A stretch of 64,000 nucleotides of DNA from Cephalotrichum gorgonifer. Lineage: Eukaryota; Ascomycota; Sordariomycetes; Microascales; Microascaceae. The notes under the pieces are model-generated. The model was given only the letters and a program-made list of their open reading frames with translations, was not told the DNA's origin and ran no database searches. Of this stretch, positions 42,201 to 54,554 are shown piece after piece; the first letter of the stretch is position 1, and the number at the start of each line of letters is the position of its first letter. The DNA lies in the NCBI GenBank assembly GCA_900312665.1, contig ONZQ02000001.1:1206338-1270337 (forward strand), in the 5' to 3' direction. The position numbers were made by a program, and so were the translations under genes.

Positions 42201-45200
42201 TTTCCGGGCTCCCCGTCCGAGAGCGTTGATTTCACCTCCAGCTCCCGCTCTCCACCGCACGCCAGCGGTGGATCAAGGTGTCTAGGCTCGCTGGGGTATA
42301 GCGTTGGGATGAGGCTGTGGCAGAAAAAGGTAGGGAAAAAGCAAGAATAGAGGGGAAAGCTGCACATTGTACCCTGTCATGGTCCTCCCGTTCTCTTGCG
42401 ATATTGGCCCATGTCTTTCTTCGAGGGATCGATAGTGTTGCGGGGGAGGGGGTCTTTGTGGCGTCCTTGCTTTTCACCATGCCAATGTCATACCTGTACG
42501 AGCAGATCAAGCTGACAAGAGCAGGGTGGATTTCCCTGCTATTGATTCCAATATGAGCCATCATATTTCATGCCATTAACGATTCCAGCTCTTGCCACGC
42601 CGGCTCATTTTGGGTTTCCCGCTTTACTACAAGTGGCATGGCGACGCCGGGGGGAGGATGGGCTTTATCCGCTCCGGTCCGGTCCTCGGAAGCGCCACGC
42701 CGGCTCGATAAGAGGTGACAGGCTGGTGTGTTCCACGGGAGGGACTGGCGGGTGCGGGTGGTAGGTTGTGCCGCCGACTATTATCGTGGCCGGGAACCGG
42801 CGCTGGGAGCAACGGCAATGAACTCGGCCAGACGGAACCTATCAGTTTTGGGGATACGGAGTACAGGTGAGAATTCTATGACTTGTGGACACGAAACCAC
42901 TAGGGCTCAACCCGTGTGAACGAGTATGGGCAAGGGACACCCGTATCTGAGATGCAGCCATCAGGATCTCGGATCCTCCACACCCTCTAAATAGCGCAGC
43001 GCCCCATGAGTGCGGTGCCGCCCTTTACGTGCATCTCAAGCTAACTCCGCGAGCCTCAGGGGGTCCTCTCGTCATACTCGTGTAATCATTTCCACTCTTG
43101 GTGGTCGAGTCCCAGACACTCAAGGAGAGAAGCGAAGAAGAGAAAAGGAAATGCCTCATTCCAACAATTGGCTGCAAAGTAAAAAAAAACACGCTTGTCA
43201 AACTGTATTTCGTCGGATCGAGGGAGTTGAAGTTACGAAATCGCCACTTGGAAAAAGTAAGGGAAGAAAAGAAAAAGGAAAAAAAAAAGGACAGGTAATA
43301 TTGCTAATACGAGTACACGTAGTAGGTAACTCGAGGTCCCCTTGACCCCGCCCACCTTTTACCTTGTTACTCAAGAAAGTGTTACGAGCGCAAACCCATC
43401 CTCCCGAGAGTTGGGGGTCGGGAGGTGTTAGCGCCTCTGGGAACAGCAGTCAAGCCAGATACAAGTAAGTGATTCGCTACGAGCGCTCGTGGTGTAAGTG
43501 TCGGGTGCCATCCCGAGCTGGATCAGGATGGCCTGGTAGGCTCTATGGGTACAAGCGCTGGTGCAGGTCAGTTAGGGTCAACCGGCCAGCTGGATGTGGC
43601 AGCACGCTCCTTACCTCTGCATACACCACCCTTCACGTTCTGGAATGTGACGATCCCATACCCGGAGAGCTAGGCCGGGGAGAGATGTAGGGTGATGGGA
43701 ATCTAACGTTTGCAGGTGCAAAAGGTACGAGTGCAAGTACTCGAGAAGATTCGACCATTAGAGACGCCACAATGCGTGCAGTCGACTAAGGGAAACAGAT
43801 TCCCGGTTCAGCCCCCGTCCTTTCCGCTGTGGCCCTAACAGAGGACCGCATCTTGCTTACAAGTGCATAACGCCAATTACATGCGAGGGAAGAAGCCACG
43901 CAGAGAGACTCGTCCCCTTGCATACCCGGTGTATGCACAATCGCTGGGTTGCGCTCCAGTCCCGTACCTGCCCATACCCAACAACGAGAATCACAGGAGT
44001 ATTGAGGGGACTACCTCAAAGTCCAAATAGAAATGCCTGGCTTCCCACTTACGAGTGAGTACTCGCGGCTCTCACAGGATAAGCCCAAGCTATGTCAAAT
44101 CTCGCCGCTCCCTCCGTAACTTTCCCCCCCTCTATCGATATCACAGAGAAGGCCCGATGCCCCCTGCTTGTTTGTCCCGCTTATCCGATCAGGCGAACCC
44201 GATCCCTTCTACTCGGGAGCGCGAGTTAACAGCAGCCGGGAAGCTTCAAGTAGACGCTACACCCTTCCGCTGGAGTAGCCCGTCTCTCCGGGCGAGATTT
44301 CTCGTACTCGGAATATTCAGGGGCACCTTCCCGGAGGCGCTGGGACGGTGGACGGGAGCTGATCGGAGACGGCCCTGTCTCGGTGTCTGGGGGGCGGGAC
44401 GGAATACGACGGGTAGATCGGGAATAAGATTCCGAACCGAGCAGCCGTCGGGAGGATACGACGAAAAATCGCTGGGGGACTGACAAAGACCCGCCGTCAT
44501 CACCGTGGATGGAAGCACCCCTATTGGACTTACACTCAGGACGTAGTCCGTGAGCTTTCACGCCGCTCCGGCCCCTCTGCTCCCCTGGATCCCGTGGCTA
44601 TTTGGCTATTGTCGCCGTTGTGGCGCGCGCCTTGGGCGATCGGGTGATCAGGGCATGCGTTAGGCATGGATTTACCAGCCATGTGCAAAGCCGCACCAAG
44701 TCGGGGAGATAGGATACGGGGCCTTTGAGAGGCGCCGCCACTCAGGCCAAAGAGGGGCTGGATACAAGTACGTTATTGTACGGAGTTCGCGCGGACCGAT
44801 TGCGTCCTTGCTTTGCCTCGGACCTGCAGCAACAGCAGCAGGCGGCTTCTTGCATTGTGTTGGGGAGGCGATCCCCCCGGCCTCTGGTATAAGTCTTGTC
44901 CGTATTTCACGCCACTCCACAACGCTCGTTTCTCTACTAGGGGATTCTGGGAACCACTTCCCCAGGTTTGAGCTGGGGGGTATTATGTCGCCGACCAAGT
45001 GGGCGTGTCAATACTCCTATCACTGCGTAACCCGCCTGTCCAGGAGGCATCGGGGAGAGATCCGGCTGGTGGAAAGAGGGGATACCGGGTTTGACGTCTG
45101 GATGATTGCAGACTTTGGAAATGCTCACGTACCCGCGGTTTCTGTCCGTTTCCTGGAGATGTATCCTAGGCGCCCGGCACTCGCCAGAGAACCTCCTGCA

Positions 45201-47644
45201 TCTCCCCGCCCGCCCTGCTCTACGAGTATGCCAGATATGTCGCCAGATCCCGCCATCAACCCACCCGCAGGAGCACCCGCGCCCTATTCTCCTGTATAAC
45301 ACCCGCCCTGTCACATCATGGTGACACAGGCAACAACGCGGGTGACGGTCAAACACCCGTCACGGAGTCTCCCCTCATACGGGAGTCAGGGTGGACGGCC
45401 TTGCCAACAAAGCGAAGGGACAATCCCATTGGGTAATTGCTCCCGCACGAGCAATATGTGTACGAACGAGTAGGCTGAAAAGCCCTACCCTTCCTGTTTG
45501 CAAACCCATCCGAAGGGGGGGAAGGCCCAGTTACCTAGAGTTTTATCGGGGCCTCCCGTCAGAGTTTGGTATCCCCATTTCCAGTTCCATCACACAAAAC
45601 CATCGGTATCCCACCGTTCTATGGCCTGGACCTCCCACCTCCTGAAATCTCCGGACGGGAATCTTTTTCCCATCCCTTACTTGCTCAAAACGCGTATGAG
45701 ATCGCGTGTGATGCCTTGGGACCCCCTTTTTCCCACCTCCAAGCTGGCCGACGCGTCGAAACGGAGACGACTAAAGTTTGAGGAAATGGCAGTCCCGCGC
45801 ACCTTTGCCCTTTCCCTTCAAGAGGGGAGAAGGGTTCGGAAAATATTACGGCTTGGGTCTAGATCGCAGTACTACAATACAAGTCGACGTCTCCATGTCT
45901 CAGACTGTGGCGAATAACCCCGAGGAGACACCCGGTGAGACACGCGAGCCGACCCCTTCCTTTCTTCCTTTTGTAAATTTTTTTGTTAATGTTTTCCTTC
46001 CTTTTTCAAAGCCGTCTCAACTAATAGAGGAGATCGTCCAGGTCCGCCAAGAAACCCGTTCGCAGGCCAGAGGTACCCAGTGGCTGGTTATTAGACCGAG
46101 ACACAGCCGGTGGCCCACCGTGTCGTCCGTGCCTTCTCGCTTGTGTCGGGTGTACAGCAGAGGCCCTGTTTCTCTGCATATATCGACCTGATTCCCTATT
46201 CCTGGTTCATTCGTGCTGTAGTTGACATGAACTCCCGAGACCTAGAAGCATCTCCCCCGCCTTCCCTCCTCCTGTCTACTACCCTTAGTGTGTCTATCCA
46301 TCCAGACACAGCTCCATTTTTGGGATCCTAGGTGTTGAAACGAGAACTGACTCGCCCAGCATGCAGCCTTGCGCCCATCAATGCGGGACACACAGGACAT
46401 GGGGCGGGCTGAGAATGGGGGACACAGGTGCGGTGTGGGGGATGCATAATGCGTAGCTCGTTTAGAGATGAGACATTGTCTGCACCTTTCCCTCCTCAGC
46501 TGCGGGTGGGTGATCTTTCGCCATGTCTTGAAGTGGAAGCCAGCATATGAAACCAGAGAGGGTGCCACTGATACGAGTAGGAGCTGCAGTTGGAGTTGAA
46601 ATCGTATTTCTGCGCATCTCTTATCCCTCGCATCCCCAGTAGACGGGCGCACCGTCCTTCGAGCCACCGCGCGCCCCCAATTTCACCGCATTGTCTGCGC
46701 CCGGTATGAGTACACGGGGCGATTTTCTCAGAGACATCAGCGAGGCAGACGCAGCCACCGCCATCCTCGAAGAGCAAGGGATTGGGAGAGAGCCTGGGCG
46801 ACCGAACTTGACCTCGAACTAGGGTGAACGAACACCTGCCCGATCCGCACTCGGCCTCAATGGCGACCAAAGGGTCCCCACAGGGATCGCTTCGCGCAGA
46901 GGTCCCCGTTATTCTACCCTGCCAAATCTTCTTATCCCTCCCCACGAAGGTCCTTACTACTGGGTGGGGAGCATCTAGCCTGTGGTGGCCGGACTCTGGT
47001 GCAAACAAGTGCAGCCCTCCGCAGGCGGCTGCGCGCCCGTGTCTAGCCAGGGCATGACGAGCCCGCGTCCTCGGAAATGCGGGCGCGGGGCGAGAATGCG
47101 GGCGCTATAGGCGAAGGGAAAGAGGACACAGCATCTACGCAAACAATCCACTGCATTTATGCGGTATCATGCCGTTCGCATCGCATCCCACCCGCGGTAG
47201 TCCGAAAAAGCGCCGGGGAATTCCATATCGGCATTCCATACCCCCCTTTCCACTCGGTGTGCGATGGCCAGCAGCGAAGGGGCTATGCCGTGGGTAGGGC
47301 AGTGCCCTGGCGAGAGCAAATCTATCAGGTGAGCACAGGAGAATAACCACTTTTTGCAAGCTTTCGAAACCTCCGTAAACCTTCTCAGAACGCGCCATTG
47401 TCGGCTCGTGTTTCTACGCCTCGCTTCCCTAAAGGTTCCATCCAGAGTCGGACTAAAGAAAATGATCTATCTCTACCCATCTATGCATTTCTCCCCAACG
47501 CATGTCCGTCCGTGCTCGCTAGCCAGGCGGTGCAACGCCTCGTACAGATAAGAAACCACAAAGCCCTTCCAAAGACTTACAAAGACTCACAAAGAAAAAA
47601 AAACATACACGCTGTCCAACTCATCGTCGTCTCTGCCTGTACTC
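39232..47644. other. 8.4 kb region without a convincing gene
   Basis: All frames here are short, and none shows a recognisable domain, codon bias or a splice-joined series. The longest (46496-47008 minus, 44808-45299 plus, 44055-44483 plus) look random. Base composition is not markedly AT-rich, so it does not resemble RIP-mutated repeats. TACGAGTA or its complement occurs seven times between 41208 and 46579, and TACGGAGTA-type motifs at 40446 and 42855. A short hairpin GTGACGG-N8-CCGTCAC lies at 45342-45363. It may hold noncoding transcripts, promoters of the flanking genes or a fast-evolving gene that I cannot recognise. Confidence 0.45.
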
Positions 47645-50332
47645 CTAGATCGAATACACGCGCTTGGCGGTGAAGTAACAGCAGAAGCCAAAGGCCACGA
47701 GGCCGAGCGTGATGCAGGTGAACCACACCAGGTTCCCCTCGGACTCCTGCCCGGGGACCCATACGTTCATCCCCCAGAGACCCGTAATGATGTTCATGGG
47801 GAGGACGATGGTGCCGAGGACCGTCAGCTTGTTGAGGCTGTCCGCGGTCGCCTCGGACCGCTCCGTCATCCGGCAGTTGATGTGCGCGAGGTAATTCCCG
47901 TGGGCTCTCGCGAGTATCCTAACGTTTTGGGTTTCGTTCTGTTAGTCGCAGTTTTAAACAGCTATAAGAGGAACTTGGGGAAAGAGGATCGGGGGCGGGA
48001 CCGCCGGAACTCACTTCTCGTAGTGGCTGAGGTTGGAGGTCATGGTGACGATGTGGTCCTGGATATCACCGAGGTAAAGGCCAATGTCCGAGTGCGGCGT
48101 CACCTTGTACTGCTCGTTGCACCTCTTTGCGAAGCCCTTGATGACGTCGGCCTTGTTCCCGAGAAGCCTGTAGAGACTCATGACCCGCTTCCTACAGTCG
48201 CTCACCCGGCGCAGCACGTCACCGCCGCTCAGCTCCGCCGTCATCGTGTCATCGCCCCCAACCTTCTCGTTTTCGTCATCGCGGGGCTCCTTCTTGTCCC
48301 ACGTGCTCATGATGGCCTCGTCTATGTCGTCGACCTCCTCCTCGATGTTCTGGATGATAGGTCCGAAGACGTCGGTGATGTCGTCGATGATGGCGTACGA
48401 GATCCAGTCCGAGGACACGATCAGGTAGTCCTTGAGCTGGCGGATCCTCCGCCGGACGTTGGCCGAGTGGGGCGTTATGGAGAAGTGGAAGGTGATGATG
48501 CCCTCCCGGAACACGACGCTATACATGTTCACAGCGCCCATGTGGGTGCCACTTCGTGGGTCTTGGTCGAACGTCCGGTAGTTGACAAAGTAGTAGTTGT
48601 GGAAGAGCTCCACCTTCTCTCGAGCCTCCTGCACCATGATGTCTTCAGCCGTGAGGGGGTGGATCCCAAACGCCTGCGAGATAATCTTCATCTCGGCCTC
48701 GGTAGGAGAGAGCACGTCAAGCCACCACACTGGCCTATCTCCGTATTTGGGGCTCCGATCCCCTCCCGTAGGATCGGGAGAGGCCGAAAAGGCCGGTTTC
48801 GAGAATGGCGGGGGGGATGTGCGCTTGGGTTCACCGTCATGATGCTGCGCCGGTGTTGGACCTTCTGCCGGGGACGTCCCGCTGTGAGGTCGGCCAGGGG
48901 CATCGGCTACGGCCTCGCCATTCCCTTGTGTCGACATTGCCGACAAGTGCCGCGTTGGCGGCGGGCTCAACGGGGACTTAGACTCGTCATCTAGGGATTC
49001 GTTTGAATTGTGAGCTACGCGTGTGAATGGATTAAACTCCTCCTCTCCCCACTCTTCTTCCTCTTCGCTCTCGTCGTCCGACAAGACGCGCGGATCGGGG
49101 ATGAATAGCTCGCGGAAGCTACCGCCACTCTGGATCAACCCCGAAATCGTTTGACTGTGTATCGTGCTCTGCAAGTCCTCGTTGAAGTACGTAAACCGGT
49201 AGGGCAGTTCATCATCGGAGCGGTACCAGCTCTTATGCACGGCGCGCAACCTCCCGTTAATGAGCTGCGGCTCCGTGATGCGCTTCACACTTCGCGATGC
49301 CTCTTGCTCCTTCTCATAGTTTCTCCATGCCTCTAGAGCTGCCAGGTCAGGCCATGGGGTCCGGCGGCGGCGGCGAGGCCTGGTGCGACCTGTGGCGGAG
49401 TAGGCATCCTCTTCAGCTACCTCAGACAACTCGGCAGCCAAATAGCGAGCAGCATCCTCAGCTCTCGGGCTTCCCGTGCTCCTCTTCCGCGCGCTGGGAG
49501 AACGTGACCGTCGCCCGGTATCATCTTCATCACCAGCAAGACTGAGCCTACCCGGAGATTCGTCCCTTGCCAGCTTGTCCCTGATCAGAACGTCGCCAAA
49601 GCTCATATCCGTCCCGACAGGTCCAAGCGTCGGGGTTCCTGGTACAGAGGGAGGATAGTTGACATCAAAAGCAGACTTGGGCTTTGTCAGCGAAGATGTA
49701 CCCGATTCTCGACGAGGGTTAATGCCGGATCCGCCGATGGCAGACTCGCCACGCGTCGCGTAATTCGAGCTTGATATGAGGGGCGAGGTCTCATCCCACT
49801 GGGTGAGATCTCTATCCGGTGGATTGACTAGGCTAGGTCGGCGACGGGTATTCTGGCGGACGAAGGAGGGTGAGCGTAGCATACGTGCTTGAGCCGTCGA
49901 CGATGTGGTGTGGGTTCGTAGGGGAGGTGAACTCGATCTCTGACCTCTACGACGTATGTTAGCGGGGGGTATGTATGGTGTTCCCGAAGGCATGGGAGTA
50001 ACGAACCTCGAGTCTGTGAGGGCCTCACTATTCAAGCTCGAGCTACTTAGATTGCGTTGAAGGTCATATAGGCTTTCTCGAGCCACGTCTCGGGCGGACG
50101 TGGGCTCGCGATCCCCGTTAGACTCTTCCTGCAGCGGTGCAAATGACTCTCTCCTTGTGCGCTTCTTCCTGCCACCGCGGTGTTTCTTCCGGCGCCCGGG
50201 AGCTGCCTTCGACGAGGAGGCCGTCGCTCGGGCGGGGGAGGCCACAGGAGGGGCCTCCGTATCCGGATCCAGTATCGGGACGTCAGGCATGTCTTGGATC
50301 GTCGAGAGTGGGGTGAAAGGGTTGTCCGACAT
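47645..50332 (-). CDS. CorA-family Mg2+ transporter, Mnr2-like
   Basis: Predicted Mg2+ transporter; the yeast Mnr2/Alr relatives act in the vacuolar or plasma membrane. Exons 50332-48015 and 47918-47645 (GTGAGT donor, TTAG acceptor) encode 863 residues. The long cytosolic N-terminus (about 1-540) is Ser/Arg-rich with a basic run GRRKKHRGGRKKRTRR near residue 50 and acidic DDESEEEEEWGEEEF. The CorA domain starts near VWWLDVLSPTEAEMKII and includes GIHPLTAEDIMVQEAREKVE and a long helix. Two C-terminal transmembrane helices follow; the first ends in the signature GMN (822-824, in GLWGMNVWVPGQ), the second is WFTCITLGLVAFGFCCYF. ATG 50332 (MSDNPFTPLS) is the first ATG in frame. The Mnr2 assignment over Alr1 rests on the QEAREKVE and TERSEATADSLNKLTVLG stretches. 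Confidence 0.9.
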
Positions 50333-51393
50333 GGCAGGCAGCAGTGCTTCGATAGCCTGGCGACAGCTATGCACTATGCTAGGCGGAAGCTATACGGGGA
50401 GCTTTGATAGACGGAGCTAGGCGGGCCAGCACAGCATTGTCCCGGGGAAACAATGGCCGACTGATGTAAGAGCCTCGATGCAGCTAGGCGGGGCACAGAG
50501 TGCGAGTCCACGGCAGGCGGAAGCTCTTCGGGAGAAGGAATGGTCGGTGGTAGTAATATTCGTAATGATCTATAGGGTCGCATGGGCTAATGGCCGTGCA
50601 ATATCAGAGGCTGTTGGGTGCGGCGGCGGTTTGGGTTAAGAGTGAGGCGAATGTTGACTAGCTTCTAGGATGAACGATTCGAGCCGCGCGTAGCCCCTCT
50701 GCCAAGCGAGAGGCGATGCCAAGAAGCTTAAGAAAGCTCGTACCTCAGCAGATGTAGTAGTGGTGCTCAGAGCGGCTAATGAAGTCACTTCGGTAGACTG
50801 GGGTCGAAGATATCTCTGCGTTGTTTCGGGAACAAGCTGCCATACGACGATGTGACGATGTGACGAGAGACGATGTGACGAGTGAGTCTCGCTCTCAGCT
50901 TCTGTTGCTGCAAGCATAGATAGGAAGGTTTACCTATTCTGGAAGTAACCTGTATCATGCATGAAGTCACACAGTGTATTTCGGTGTCCATTTTAAGGTT
51001 GGCCCCCTTGGCCTGCTTGAGCTGACTTGTGATGCTACATCCATGTACGCACTATGGTAATAGCACTGTACGCTGTACTTCATGGTATGGTCTTCCTTCA
51101 TCGGTGCGTCTACCCGAACTTCAACCTTCTACAACCTAGGAGGAAAGGGCGCTTCAACGCCGATTTACGACTTAGGATTTACGATTTCCATGATAAGCTC
51201 GACAACAGAGGGGGAACTACACATCATGACTCATCGTTCAGGAGGCGGCCAACAGCACTGGGGAAGACAGGAGGACATAACTCTCATGCTGAAAATACTC
51301 TTGCCCATATGCTTCATATCTGCGAACCCGACAGTCTATTCTATGACATAGAGAAACACTAGACCCCTAGATGGCCCAACAGTTCCCCTTCTC
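50333..51393. other. Intergenic region upstream of the Mnr2-like gene
   Basis: Promoter of the Mg2+ transporter and the 3' flank of noc4, both on minus. It includes a short iterated CGATGTGA motif at about 50847-50880. No gene is supported. Confidence 0.45.
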
Positions 51394-53198
51394 TCACGCA
51401 AAGTCCCACAGCTTCACCAATAGGCTATCCGTTACCTCAGAGCCTTCCTCCTGCGGTAGGAATATCCGCTTGGGAATCTGGAACTCTACAACCGGCGCCT
51501 TCTTGACCTCCTTTGACATCTCTGACTCCATGAGCTGGAAGAATTGTTAGCGTCTAGACTTGCAGAACACCCGCGATGTACCATATAACGCAATGGTAAA
51601 AGACGGAAGAAGCCTAGGAGGGGAAACTTACACTGGCGTACGAGTGATCTAGGAAATCCTCCATGTTGTATGACTGCTTCGTAAACTGCTCCGAGATGAT
51701 CTTGGCTATCGTCGCCACGTTCGGGTGGTAGTGAGACTGCAGCTGCACAAGCTCCCAAACGCAGCTGTCGATGGCCTGCGTCTCCATCGGGTCGGTCTCA
51801 TCCGGCAAGAACGGGTCCTTCATGCCCTCGCTCTCTATCGACGCCTTCAGACCCTCGTCCCTGATCTCCCGGTGCATCATGAACGTGCACAGGGGGTGGC
51901 GCTGGAATAGGTTGTATATCCAGGGGACCACAAACACAACGGCGCTGGGGGGTGCGTTGAGCGCCAGCCTCGACAGCCTCTTGATGAAACTCGCCACTAG
52001 GGCTGCCGGCAGATGGCTCGACGCGAGGAACGTATCCAAGAGACGGAAGAACTTCGTCCGGTTCTTGGAGTGAAGGATGTCCTGGTCGAGAAGGGAGTAG
52101 AGCTTCGGGTAGAAGGAGGGGTAATCGAGGTTTCGGTTGTTGATGAGGTAGAACACTCCCGACAGGGCGGGGAGCGCGATGGAACTGCCCGAGTTGTAGC
52201 AGTCCGTCAGGAAGTCGGAGAGAAGCTCCGGCTTGGTGAACCACGGCGCGATCGCCGACACTAGAGAGCCTAGGATCTTCTTCTGCTGGTCTCTGCTGAG
52301 GTTCAGCGCCATGAGTGCGAGCCACGCCTCCTGCGCCTGCTTCTTATGCTGGGCTAGAGAGTACAGATTGTGGTCCTTCTTCTTCGGCGCCGGCATGTAG
52401 AAGTCCTCCAGCTCGTCGCTGGAGTCCGGGACGCCATCTACAGCGACGAGGAGATCAAAGACCAGGTTGAAGTCCTCGGGGTCGGCAAAGGCCTCCGGGT
52501 GGGATGTGATTAGATTCCTGACTTTGTTGTTAGCAGGGCAGATAGCTGGCGTGGAAAAGATGGTCTCTTTTTTACCTTATCGCCTGGTGAGTGAAGAAGC
52601 GGACATCGTCGTACTCGTCCACGTATTTCTCAGTGAACTCCTTGATAGCGGCCTGACTCCTTGATTGGAAAAGAGCCTGGACAATTTCCGCAAGAAAATC
52701 CTTGGGGAACACGTAGAACTCCTTGTTGCTGTTCAGCTTCTCACCCTCCGCCTTCAAAATCTTCATCGATAGCGTGAGCGCCGTGGGCGCCAGCTCCTCC
52801 GTCGACAGCAGCGAAACCAAGATCTTCTTGTATTCCGACAAACGGTCTTTTAGCCACTGGACCACTACCGCCTCCTTTTCGGAAAGTCCCCTCCGGCTGG
52901 TGAGATTGCCGGCGGCGAGAAGCCGGATGAAGACGCGACATAAGGCGACGGCCGCCAGGACTGCCGACTCCCCCTCATTCTCAACGTCCCTGGCGATCCC
53001 GATCAACTCGACGATGTTGTTATAGTTCTTCTTGGACTCCAAAATGGCTGCCTCCAAAAGGAGAATCTTGGATTGGGTTTCCTCCTCATCGCCGCTGCTG
53101 CTGCTGGTGTCGTCGGTCCTTGGGCGTTTTTTCACTTCCTCCTTCGGCTCCTTCCGCTTCCGCTTCAGGCCGTCATCTTTACCCAAGACCCCGGGCAT
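51394..53198 (-). CDS. noc4: Nucleolar complex protein 4 (Noc4, CBF/Mak21 family)
   Basis: Ribosome biogenesis factor; with Nop14 it is needed for 40S subunit maturation and export, in the nucleolus. Exons 53198-52576, 52517-51632 and 51534-51394 encode 549 residues, as expected for the family. The N-terminus is basic (LKRKRKEPKEEVKKRPR) and consistent with nuclear import; a helical repeat region follows. The CBF/Mak21 domain covers the second half, with SGVFYLINNRNLDYPSFYPK, LLDTFLASSHLPAALVASF and VVPWIYNLFQRHP. Near the C-terminus YNMEDFLDHSYAS runs into the last exon. The terminal exon (LMESEMSKEVKK onward) is short, so gene models ending at exon 2 would lose 46 residues. It diverges from atp4 across only 349 bp. 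Confidence 0.93.
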
Positions 53199-53547
53199 CT
53201 TTTGAGAATATACTGGGTATGAGAATGAGAGTGATAATGAACAGAGCTGGTTGGGTCTCGATTTTTCATACGTCCTCAAAAACTTGGGTGAATTTCACCG
53301 TCTTGAGGACCAAAAAGATATAAAACTTTAAGTGGGTCCCGAGACGGGTTGTAGATTGTACACTAATGCGACAATGCCCCACCTTTCCTTTCCGTATGGG
53401 TCTAGCCAAGGCAATATGAGGCCGGAAAGAAAATATCACGTGACTATAGACATTGCCGAGCAGCAGCGCGATAAAACCTCAACTGTCCATCACCCCGAAA
53501 CAACGACCATCAAGCTCCAGCATAACGACATACCCCACTCATTCACA
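53199..53547. promoter_or_regulatory. Bidirectional promoter region, noc4 and atp4
   Basis: A 349-bp spacer between divergent ATGs. It contains AAAATATCACGTGAC at 53430-53444, 103 bp upstream of the atp4 ATG. The same 15-mer occurs in the NDUFS2/RPAC1 spacer. TCACGTGA is the type of site bound by Cbf1/bHLH factors. Confidence 0.6.
53430..53444 (+). promoter_or_regulatory. CACGTG E-box in conserved 15-mer
   Basis: AAAATATCACGTGAC is identical to 61771-61785. Its core TCACGTGA is an 8-bp palindrome. Confidence 0.55.
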
Positions 53548-54554
53548 ATGGCGTCCCGCTTGGCAAGAACCGCTGTCGGTAAGTTGAATCGCGGAATTGG
53601 AAGACCGCCCAGTGATCAATTGGGGTTGTTTTCCGGCTGTTCCCTAACTTGATTGACGCTTTCTAGGCGCTGGCAACCTCGTCCGACCGACCGTGGCCCG
53701 ACGGGCCCTCCCTGCCCTCGCCTCCGTCGCGACGGCCCGCAACAACTCCACGGGCGTCCCGGCCGAGGACCCGAAGAAGAAGGCTCAGTCCATCGTCGAC
53801 TCGCTCCCCGGCAACAGCCTCCTCTCCAAGACCGCGATCCTCTCCAGCGCCGCCGGTCTCTCGGTGTACGGCATCAGCAATGAGTACTACATCATGAACG
53901 AGGAGACCGTCGTCGCCTTCTGCCTACTGGCCGTGTGGACCGCGGTCATCAAGTACGGTGGACCGGCGTACTCGTCGTGGGCCGACAGCCAGAACGAGAA
54001 GATCAAGGGCATCCTGAACCAGGCGAGGGCGGACCACACCGAGGCCGTCAAGGGCCGCATCAACGATGTCCAGCAGATGGCTGGTGTCGTTGACATCACC
54101 AAGGCCCTCTTCGAGGTCTCCAAGGTACGATCCGGCGATCCGCGGTCTTAGTCATGACCAGCTCCGTCTCTTCCGCGGCGATGAAAAAAGTTTTGTCAAT
54201 TGACTAATTCGGGTTTGTTTTTGTAGGAGACCGCCAAGGTCGAGGCCGAGGCCTTCGTTCTCGAGCAGAAGACCGCCCTTGCCGCCGAGGCCAAGACCGT
54301 CCTGGACTCCTGGGTCCGGTACGAGAGCCAGGTGAAGCAGCGCCAGCAGAAGGAGCTCGCCGCGAGCATCATCGCCAAGGTGCAGAAGGAGCTTGAGAGC
54401 CCCAAGGCCCTCCAGCAGATCCTCCAGCAGAGCGTCGCCGAGGTCGAGAGTATGTGCCTGCCCCTCCATTCGCCCCTCTCGCCGTTGTTTTTAATGATGT
54501 TCCGATGACTAACTATGCCGTCTCGTAGGGATTGTCGCTTCCAAGGCCCAATAG
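53548..54554 (+). CDS. atp4: Mitochondrial ATP synthase subunit 4 (subunit b)
   Basis: Peripheral-stalk subunit of F1Fo ATP synthase, inner mitochondrial membrane. Exons 53548-53578, 53667-54124, 54227-54449 and 54529-54554 encode 245 residues, the typical size. The presequence is basic and Ala-rich (MASRLARTAVGAGNLVRPTVARRALPA spans exons 1-2). Mature protein: KAQSIVDSLPGNSLLSKT, membrane segments around ILSSAAGLSVYGISNEYYI and VAFCLLAVWTAVIKYGG, then a long charged amphipathic stalk helix ending RIVASKAQ. First and last exons are tiny (31 and 26 nt), with GTAAGT and GTATGT donors and TAG acceptors. Atp1 lies 20 kb to the left. Confidence 0.94.

Noticed and set aside
46496..47008. 170-codon minus-strand frame in the gene-free region
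   Set aside because: No recognisable motif, no codon bias like neighbouring genes and no adjoining exons.
39232..47644. RIP-degraded transposon
   Set aside because: Composition is not AT-rich, no TpA-heavy stretches or terminal repeats were seen, and no transposase or reverse-transcriptase remnants are readable.
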